Assembly (NCBI GenBank): GCA_002900995.3
Contig: CM035304.1
Location: forward strand, 2,261,476 to 2,325,475
Source of the DNA: Ganoderma boninense
Lineage: Eukaryota > Basidiomycota > Agaricomycetes > Polyporales > Polyporaceae
Direction: 5' to 3'
Length of the DNA stretch: 64,000 nucleotides
Part shown: positions 57,154 to 64,000 of the stretch, one piece after another
How positions within the stretch are numbered: the first letter of the stretch is position 1
Layout of the letters: each line of letters opens with the position of its first letter
The notes under the pieces: model-generated
Databases searched by the model: none
The model's input: only the letters and a program-made list of their open reading frames with translations
Told to the model about the DNA's origin: nothing
Program-made: the position numbers and the translations under genes

Positions 57154-57558
57154 GATGATGGATGATGGATGATGATGTGGAGTCTGGGATGGAGAGACGA
57201 CAAGGGAAAAGGAGACACGGCGCTTAAGTGCACTGCCACATTGCTGACAAACTCACTCCCCCTGTTCTCGTCGCCGACCACCTTTCGCCCACCAGCCGAC
57301 CACCTTCCCCCCATCACCCTGAGGTGTTGACCTTGAGGTGACAGCGTTTTTGTCTTATTCGATGTCTTATTCGATGTCTTTCCCCTCGGCGGTGTCGATC
57401 GCGGAGGACCTGCAATCTCTGCTAGAAGAACACGAACCTGGGGTTTCGCGCTGTAGCCTGTTGAGACTGTCCGCCTAGTCAATCGTCAGACGACCATGCG
57501 TGTTCGTCATTATCCTGAGTATGTATATACAACGGTACATTCCTAGTCCTGAAATGAA
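57154..57558. other. Gene-free spacer between the two minus-strand genes
   Basis: No coding signal. GATGATGGAT repeats near 57,153-57,175 and a CCACC/CACC-rich stretch to 57,345. A weak CACC..AGGT-GTTG-ACCT..GGTG hairpin is centred on 57,327. Confidence 0.5.
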
Positions 57559-60087
57559 TCAAGTGCTACTTGTGCCGTACAAATTGGCGATTTCTACTAC
57601 CCAGTCAGCTACTTCTTCGGAAATGCTAAGGACCCGCTCGACGTAATCGTTGGATAGCCCCTTGAGCCATTGTGCATCATAGAAAGCGGAAGGGAGGCCG
57701 GAGACAGCTTCGCGACGGCTGACACGGATATCGTCGGCGCCCTCGAGTGCTTTATCCTGGCGATGACGGGGTGTTGGGCGAGATCCCCTCTTGCTGTAGC
57801 CACTCTTTGGATTCAAGCGTTCAGCATCGATCTTGTCCATAATCGCGTCGAACTCGCGCCTCCACGGAAGGATGGAGACTCGATAGCATGGAAGATGCGT
57901 GACGTCCTCGTCTGACTCGTCGGAGCTCATACCTTCCTTGCCGAGTGTATCGATGATTTGAAGAAACTTCTTCCATTGATTCTCGTCGAACGTTGTGGTG
58001 GCAAAATTGATGGCAGCTTTGCAAATTGCTTTCCGCCTGTCCCAACGCTGGAAGGTCTTATCAGTGCATAGTCTAGCTCGTAATCTCGTGAATTTACCTT
58101 GGCCCTGCGCTCCCTCTGCCTCGCAACCTTGGCCTGCTCTTCTCCTTGCTGAAGTCGTCGAGTGTTTGTCTCAGCTCGAGACTCTTTACGTGGAACACCA
58201 GTGAGTCCATTAGCAACGACTCGGCCCATCGCGTCTCGCCAGCTTGTGGCTTGCCGTTTGAATTTCTCGAGGACGGCATCTGCCCAATACGGCTGGGATG
58301 CAGTAGCCACCTGAGTACCGTCCGCACGCCGCCATTTACCACTGCTCTGCCTCGTGAATAGAATATCCCCTAGCTCGGATGCAACAGCGCAATTCCAAGC
58401 GTTGTTGTAAGGTTTCAAGTCCGTGAAACAGAGGTCGTTCCGATCGGGACCAAGGCCAGCCCCATTCAGGTAAGCTTCGACAACGTCCCGGGAAGCAGGA
58501 GTATGGCCACTAACGAAGTCCTCGTCTTCAGGCGCCCCGAGAAACTCCCCAAAGACAGCTCGCACCTGCTTGAGATGCTCCTTGCAGTCCTCTGAACGTG
58601 CTCCAATGGCTGCCTTTTCAGCCACGACTACCTTCGCGACCGCTTTCGCTTGGGCGTGTCGCGGCACGGCGAGGCGTGGCACCCGATCAGGTGGCAGAGT
58701 AGATGGCTGCCGCTCTGGGATGTCCTCGAAATCGAAGTCATCCGGAGTGCCGCTCAAGTGTTCGGGGGGGTCAGATGATTCAGATGATTCATCCGACGGG
58801 ATGGGAGGTGGCCGTTGTCGTGAAACTGAAGCAGCAGATAGTGTACTAGAGCGAGGAACAGTGAACGCCGGAGCGGTAGAGGATTGACGGGCCAGAGCGG
58901 ACGGGCGATGCTGAGCAGGTAGACTCGGAGCGGGTATATTGGGGGGGTTCGAAGCCTGTCGAAGAGAAGTGGTCTCGGACTCGAGAGGAGCGGGTTCAGA
59001 CGCGCGAGGGGGAGCGGGGTATGCTTGATTATTCCTAACAATGGTCTATGAGTAGATAGATGAGAGGCTGAGCGGAAGGATTTGTATGCTAATTGACTCG
59101 CCTGGATTGTCCTAGTCATTCTTTCTTCGAGCGCGAGCATCTCGCGCTCGCGTTCGACAGCAGCGCTCTCCCTCTCGCGACCCAGCTCAGCTTGGAACAT
59201 CCCGGCAGTGTCCTTCTCCTTTCGCAGCTCAAGCTGAACAGCTTCGAACTTCGCGATAAGCTCCTGACATTGGACCTGTACGTGGCTCATCTCCACGTCC
59301 TTCCCATGTAGACTGCGTTGGAGAGAAGCCAGTTGTTCCCCCCGCATATGCAGGGCCTCTCGTAACTCCTTGGTGATCGCTGCGTTCTCGGCTGTGATCG
59401 CCAGAAGACGAGATTCCTGCGCTCGAAGCTGCTGTTCATAACTTTGAGCTCTTTGCTCCCAAGCGGCAAGATCTTGCACATACTGCATCGTCGAGGCCTT
59501 GTGGGCTGTCTCGATGGCAAGGCGCTGACGGTCTCGCTGATGTTTCTGAGAAGCCGCCAGCAGCTTCGCCTCTGTCGCGCGCAAGCGTCGCTTCAAGCCT
59601 TGGACTCGCAGGGACGGCATCTCAGTCCGACGGACCTTCGCAGATGATTCTGAAGCCCCGTGCGATGATTGTGGAACGTCGTGGAAGGATGAAGGGGAGG
59701 AGGGAATGTTAATTGGATACATATGCGGAGGTGGAGTGTTAGGAGCGGGGGATGAGAATGAAAATCCTCCAGGGATCGTCGGCAATACAATGTTGGGCAT
59801 AGGAGCCATAGCTGACGCCTGCATCGACATTGAAGTGCTTGAGAACGTCAAAGACACACCCTGAAAATATATAAATGATTAATACAAGAACAGCCTCCGA
59901 TTGTACCAGGACTCACGGTGGGATTGCCTGCAGGTTCGATATCCATGGCTTGGGAGTCAGAGACCTCAGAGGAACTGGACGCTATTTCTCGTCGATGAGG
60001 CGATGGGCCAGCCATTCCCAGAGCACGCGCGCCGAACTGATAAAGCGCCTGAGCAGTGAAGTAGGTTGAATCCATGATGAGCACCAT
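57559..60087 (-). CDS. Coiled-coil protein of unknown function, accessory block
   Basis: Minus strand from the ATG at 60087 (or the second ATG at 60075, MDSTYFTAQALYQFG). Exon 1 (60087-59917) joins exon 2 (59860 to about 59,098) in phase 0. The second exon encodes a Pro/Ser-rich segment, then about 170 residues of heptad-rich, Gln/Glu/Arg-rich coiled coil (LRVQGLKRRLRATEAKLLAA to EREMLALEERMTRTIQAS). A third exon (about 59,040-58,098) is Pro/Ser-rich, followed by FDFEDIPERQPS and the YNNAWNCAVASELGDILF region. A 41-nt intron (58057-58097) leads to the final exon, which ends SEEVADWVVEIANLYGTSST. The junction exon 2 to 3 needs one base more than GT-AG splicing supplies, so a lesion is possible there. 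No domain was recognised; the coiled coil suggests oligomerisation. The start codon is 2 bp from the left arm of the palindrome, so its promoter lies inside the inverted repeat. Confidence 0.6.
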
Positions 60088-60088
60088 A

Positions 60089-61139
60089 TGTTGTAGTATT
60101 GATGTATCATGTTACGACTAACACCCTAGAGCGTTTTACATCAGGTTACGGCTAAAAGTGCGATGTATCAGGAACCTCTGGAGCCTCCGGGACAGCTTGT
60201 CGTCGCTTGCCTTATTTAGGAGGTCCTCCTCCGGGGCCACTGATGGCACAGCATTGCTGCCTCCCAGGCTTATCTAAGCTTGTGGACCACTGTCCCGGGT
60301 GCCTGGGTGCCTTCCCCATCAATTCTGGGCTCCCTCCCATCAATTCCGGTATTCCCCCATCAATCCTGGGCTCCCCCCATCAATTCCGGGTTCTCCCATC
60401 ATTCTACCAACCTCCTGCCCCTCCTGTCCCAATATAGCAGTCCCTCCTTCCTCCCGGAATTGTGTTAGCTGTATCTCCCTCATTTCTGGGTGTATTGACT
60501 TCGTTCTTTTTGCATTATGTTCGTCTAATTAGCGCGCTTCTAATGCACCTAACACGACCATACAACGAGGGTTATAACATATACTAATGGCCCCTCTATA
60601 GTCGCTCTAGGGGGGAATGTTTGGCCCATATCTCAACCGTTTTTGCACGCATTTGCTCGCGAGAGGGCGCGTTTTGTTCGCGTGATCGACGCGCACAAAA
60701 CGAGCCCTCTCGCGCCCAAATCCGTCCACCCGTTCCTCCGGTGCATATATCCCCTCCTCCTGGGGAACAGGTATATGCACCTTGGGAACCACTGGACCGA
60801 TTGGCTTCATTCTTTTTGCGTCTGGTAGCTACTAGTAAGTGCATTCTAGGCGTACAAACTGCATGCAGGCGCACCCAGTCGCCACTGTATGAGGGGGGCA
60901 TCAATAGTCACCTATAGTCGACTTCTTCCCCCCATATCTCCTTCGGTTCTTGGCCGTTTTCTGTGCCCCTTATATGCCCGGAAAGCCCTGTCTAAGGGCT
61001 TTCCAACGAGCCCACATACGCCCCAATCCGTCCACTGTAGCCCTCGGACCATAGACCCCTTCTCCTGACTACTCCCCTCCCCACTGTTTGGCCCATATCT
61101 TGGGCAGTTCTGGGCCAATCCACTTGCTCTCTTTTGCGT
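60089..61139 (+). repeat. Left arm of a 2.66-kb palindrome
   Basis: The reverse complement of 60089-61139 is 61698-62748. Coordinates of paired bases sum to 122,837 along the whole length, so there is no net indel. Only two substitutions were seen (near 61,016 and 61,066). The arm contains a block of imperfect CCCATCAATTCCGGG-type tandem units (60,317-60,400), a GC hairpin (CGAGAGGGCGCG...CGCGCCCTCTCG type, 60,658-60,718) and a perfect 10-bp hairpin GGAAAGCCCT/AGGGCTTTCC (about 60,979-61,003). No gene was found; open frames mirror each other in the two arms. Confidence 0.95.
60310..60405 (+). repeat. Short tandem repeat inside the palindrome arm
   Basis: Four to five imperfect units of about 20-25 nt built on CCCATCAATTC(C/T)GGG(C/T)T(C)CC, mirrored in the right arm at about 62,432-62,527. 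Confidence 0.75.
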
Positions 61140-61697
61140 TGTATATGTGTACTATACCACAAGCCAATTCACCACTGAAAAGTACTATCAGGCATGTAGA
61201 TCTATATCCAGGGTGTTATCAGTAGTCACCAGTTTACCCCCCTCTGACAATTTTTCCATTTGCCTGATAAAACATGTAGTTACAGGGTCGGATAGCAGCC
61301 AATTACAGCTATCCAATGCAACAAAGTTGAGGGGAAACAGGTAAGAAGTCATTGAGATATAACTTGTGGAAGCCAAGGGGGACCCCTTGGGCTAGTAAGG
61401 CATTTCCGAGAGGAGTGTCTTACTGCCTGTCTTAAAGTGTCTTACACCCCAGTGTACATTTGATCTATTAGCTATATCTCATCCATTTCTTGGCCGATTT
61501 GGATGGTTTTGGGCTTGTTGGAAAGCGGCTGCAAAGGGCTTTCAAGCAGTGTATATGATCTAGTCAGCTACCACCACTTACATATATGTCAGAGGGGGGT
61601 AGATCTAGGTACCACTGATAACAGACTCTATATAGATTGTTGGAGGGGATAGTGTTATACACTGCATGGTTACAAGAAGTGCTATTGCATGCATAGG
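61140..61697. repeat. Diverged spacer at the palindrome centre
   Basis: Non-identical centre, but still partly mirror-related on the same axis. CTCTGACA at 61,242-61,249 faces TGTCAGAG at 61,587-61,594, and TTATCAGTAGTCACC faces GGTACCACTGATAA. The inner palindrome is thus an older, diverged continuation of the arms. A phrase resembling the arm's GGAAAGC...AAGGGCTTTC hairpin recurs near 61,520-61,545. No gene was seen. Confidence 0.8.
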
Positions 61698-62748
61698 ACG
61701 CAAAAGAGAGCAAGTGGATTGGCCCAGAACTGCCCAAGATATGGGCCAAACAGTGGGGAGGGGAGTAGTCAGGGGAAGGGGTCTATGGTCCGAGGGCTAC
61801 AGTGGACGGATTGGGGCGTATGTAGGCTCGTTGGAAAGCCCTTAGACAGGGCTTTCCGGGCATATAAGGGGCACAGAAAACGGCCAAGAACCGAAGGAGA
61901 TATGGGGGGAAGAAGTCGACTATAGGTGACTATTGATGCCCCCCTCATACAGTGGCGACTGGGTGCGCCTGCATGCAGTTTGTACGCCTAGAATGCACTT
62001 ACTAGTAGCTACCAGACGCAAAAAGAATGAAGCCAATCGGTCCAGTGGTTCCCAAGGTGCATATACCTGTTCCCCAGGAGGAGGGGATATATGCACCGGA
62101 GGAACGGGTGGACGGATTTGGGCGCGAGAGGGCTCGTTTTGTGCGCGTCGATCACGCGAACAAAACGCGCCCTCTCGCGAGCAAATGCGTGCAAAAACGG
62201 TTGAGATATGGGCCAAACATTCCCCCCTAGAGCGACTATAGAGGGGCCATTAGTATATGTTATAACCCTCGTTGTATGGTCGTGTTAGGTGCATTAGAAG
62301 CGCGCTAATTAGACGAACATAATGCAAAAAGAACGAAGTCAATACACCCAGAAATGAGGGAGATACAGCTAACACAATTCCGGGAGGAAGGAGGGACTGC
62401 TATATTGGGACAGGAGGGGCAGGAGGTTGGTAGAATGATGGGAGAACCCGGAATTGATGGGGGGAGCCCAGGATTGATGGGGGAATACCGGAATTGATGG
62501 GAGGGAGCCCAGAATTGATGGGGAAGGCACCCAGGCACCCGGGACAGTGGTCCACAAGCTTAGATAAGCCTGGGAGGCAGCAATGCTGTGCCATCAGTGG
62601 CCCCGGAGGAGGACCTCCTAAATAAGGCAAGCGACGACAAGCTGTCCCGGAGGCTCCAGAGGTTCCTGATACATCGCACTTTTAGCCGTAACCTGATGTA
62701 AAACGCTCTAGGGTGTTAGTCGTAACATGATACATCAATACTACAACA
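61698..62748 (-). repeat. Right arm of the 2.66-kb palindrome
   Basis: Mirror image of 60089-61139, with the two substitutions noted there. It ends abruptly at CTACAACA (62,741-62,748). The flanking sequences ATGGTGCTCAT (outside left, read inward) and GCAGCTGTGATG (outside right) show no target-site duplication that I can see. Confidence 0.95.
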
Positions 62749-62768
62749 GCAGCTGTGATGAGGCGGAG

Positions 62769-62798
62769 GACTCAGGCGCGTCAACACGCGATTGAGTC
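62769..62798 (-). other. Stem-loop with CAAC/GTTG loop (pair 3, left)
   Basis: GACTCA-gg-CGCGT and ACGCG-at-TGAGTC pair around CAAC (62,782-62,785); 11 of 13 arm positions complementary. It lies 20 bp outside the right palindrome arm and downstream of the transposase relic. Confidence 0.75.
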
Positions 62799-62820
62799 GA
62801 GCAGGAGCAGAGCGGAACCC

Positions 62821-62846
62821 CTCAATCGCGTCAACACGCAATCGAG
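62821..62846 (-). other. Stem-loop with CAAC/GTTG loop (pair 3, right)
   Basis: CTCAATCGCGT and ACGCAATCGAG pair with two mismatches around CAAC (62,832-62,835). Its centre is 50 bp from the previous element, and the two share ACGC.AT.GAGTCGAG.CA as a direct duplicate. Confidence 0.7.
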
Positions 62847-63053
62847 TCGAGGCAATGTAAAGACAGTAAAGACAGAAAAGTTCCGACGACCGGCGCCGAT
62901 GATCAGTGTGGTTGCGGTTGCGGTTGATGCAGGCAAGCTCGGATCTTTATAGGCGACTTCTATTATTACATGGAGGGAACGAAGGACAATGAAACTAAAC
63001 CTTACAGGATTTAAGTTCAAGTGCAGAAATAGATGACAATGGGTATCGCTCAC

Positions 63054-63838
63054 CTGACTCAGAGCTAAAACGACAGCAGTGTGCTCAGAGACGTTATACT
63101 GAGCAAAGTGACAAAAGATCCAAGACACTTCGACTTCCTCCAAGGCAGTACCATGTGTAGACCATGTTCGGGCTGGAAAATCGGGATACTGAGCGAAGAC
63201 ATCTGGCTTATCGAGCGCGGGGGACGAGTATCGGCGAACAGCGAAACGAAGGTGCCCATCTATTCGGTAGATGTATTGTATGGACCCAGGAATTGCCGAC
63301 AATGTCCTATCACCTTGGGGGTAGAAGAGAATAAGGCTGTTGCCATGATGCGTCTTCGCTCAAGAGTAGATGACGCCATCCGCACGGTACCGGGCATGCA
63401 GGATTACCTCGCTCCGATCGATAAGTCTTCGAAGATCTTCGGGTGTTTTCTGTGGCCGAGGAGGCTTCGAGGAGTCTTCATCGGCAAGTGCTAGCTCTCG
63501 TATGTGTAAGGTGCCATCCGGTTTGTCTCCATACAGCTTTTCGAAGAGCGCCCGGCATCGGCGAATGATTTCAGGACAGCTAGGCCTCGATAGCCAACGC
63601 CTCAAGTTTGCGGCACGCAGAAATGCTTGGTGGATTGTCTGCTCCAGTTGACCTAGACAAAAATTATTTAGGGAATCCCACGAAGGAGAGGAGGAACATA
63701 CCGAATTTGTGATTGGTGGGTATGCGCTGCAACTGTCCGATGAGACGTTCAAAGGGGAAAGCCCACCATGAGTGGACAGGCCCAAATAGCTTGAGGAAGT
63801 CGTATAGGTGAAAGGCCATGTGATGAATTGATTCGCAC
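63054..63838 (-). pseudogene. C-terminal relic of a Plavaka/CACTA-type transposase
   Basis: Minus strand. From the gap edge: IHHMAFHLYDFLKLFGPVHS, WWAFPFERLIGQLQRIPTNH and KFG, then a 49-nt intron (63653-63701), then QLEQTIHQAFLRAANLRRWL and GDKPDGTLHIREL. The HLxxxLxxFGPVHxWWxFPFERLIGxLQ block is the conserved C-terminal region (DUF4218-like) of fungal Plavaka and plant En/Spm-CACTA transposases. At 63360-63362 an in-frame TGA interrupts DGVIYS, after which the same frame continues with homologous-looking sequence (THHGNSLILFYPQGDR, AIPGSIQYIYRIDG, VSWIFCHFAQYNVSEHTAVV) to a donor at 63,053. The relic is inactive because of the stop and lack of visible upstream domains. The catalytic core would lie beyond the gap, outside this window. 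Confidence 0.75.
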
Positions 63839-63938
63839 NNNNNNNNNNNNNNNNNNNNNNNNNNNNNNNNNNNNNNNNNNNNNNNNNNNNNNNNNNNNNN
63901 NNNNNNNNNNNNNNNNNNNNNNNNNNNNNNNNNNNNNN
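63839..63938. other. Assembly gap (100 N)
   Basis: Exactly 100 N, the usual placeholder for a gap of unknown size. It interrupts the transposase relic, about 1.1 kb from the palindrome. Confidence 0.99.
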
Positions 63939-64000
63939 GGCTGGACGAAAACGAGCTGTTGATCGGCACTGCCTTAGGTTTTCTGGTGATTTGGTCTGGC
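63939..64000. other. Sequence beyond the gap, unassigned
   Basis: Sixty-two bases, too short to assign. The minus-strand frame that would continue the transposase is open but shows no motif. Confidence 0.4.

Noticed and set aside
60317..60400. Possible CRISPR-like array
   Set aside because: Units are directly adjacent and imperfect with no unique spacers; eukaryotic context; a plain tandem repeat.
60207..62630. Mirrored open frames in the palindrome arms (for example Pro-rich frames at 60,207 and 62,400)
   Set aside because: They are copies of each other created by the inverted repeat; the repeat units themselves generate the Pro/Ser composition.
60089..62748. Ordinary autonomous TIR transposon
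   Set aside because: The 558-bp centre has no coding capacity, it is itself mirror-related, and no target-site duplication was found at the ends.

Overview
The window is nuclear DNA of a filamentous basidiomycete, most likely an Agaricomycete (a Polyporales-type genome would fit). Reasons: intron-dense genes with mostly 50-70 nt GT-AG introns and several micro-exons; GC-rich coding sequence; and a gene mix typical of mushroom-forming fungi, namely a DUF6534-type membrane protein, a HET-domain gene, F-box proteins with LRR-like bodies, repeated alpha/beta hydrolases, a multi-spanning receptor-like family and a Plavaka/CACTA-type transposase relic. No bacterial operon or viral module is visible.

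Layout. Positions 1-6,600 hold a large Ser/Pro/Thr-rich single-pass membrane protein and decayed low-complexity sequence. 6.6-9.5 kb is a broken secreted peptidase of the tripeptidyl-aminopeptidase (TAP) type, followed by a tRNA-Gln. 10.5-21.6 kb is mixed housekeeping and accessory sequence: a small NIF3-like protein, a tiny membrane protein, an RS-rich SCI1-like nuclear protein whose 5' end is partly duplicated upstream, a frameshifted HET gene and the KDEL receptor ERD2. 24.2-40.0 kb holds three monoacylglycerol-lipase-like paralogues with the same exon plan (one intact, two broken), interleaved with a four-RRM Nrd1/Msa2-type RNA-binding protein, tRNA-Ala(CGC), a VIP36-like L-type lectin and a multi-spanning membrane protein. 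40.4-48.1 kb holds two F-box paralogues and a DUF6534 protein.

From about 50.9 kb to the end the character changes to an accessory, repeat-rich block: an intact atypical protein-kinase-like gene, two long proteins of unknown function on the minus strand, a 2.66-kb palindrome (1,051-bp arms differing at two visible positions, 558-bp spacer) and the C-terminal relic of a Plavaka/CACTA-type transposase running into a 100-N gap. Short stem-loops with the same CAAC/GTTG loop but different, still self-complementary arms occur as pairs about 50-58 bp apart at three places in this block and are the least explained signal here.

Core genes (NIF3-like, SCI1-like, ERD2, RRM protein, VIP36-like) read cleanly through all exons. 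Many accessory genes carry 1-2 nt frameshifts. This points to real decay of dispensable genes, although uncorrected long-read indels must be excluded. Exon boundaries were placed by hand from GT-AG sites, reading frame and remembered family motifs; no database search was run.
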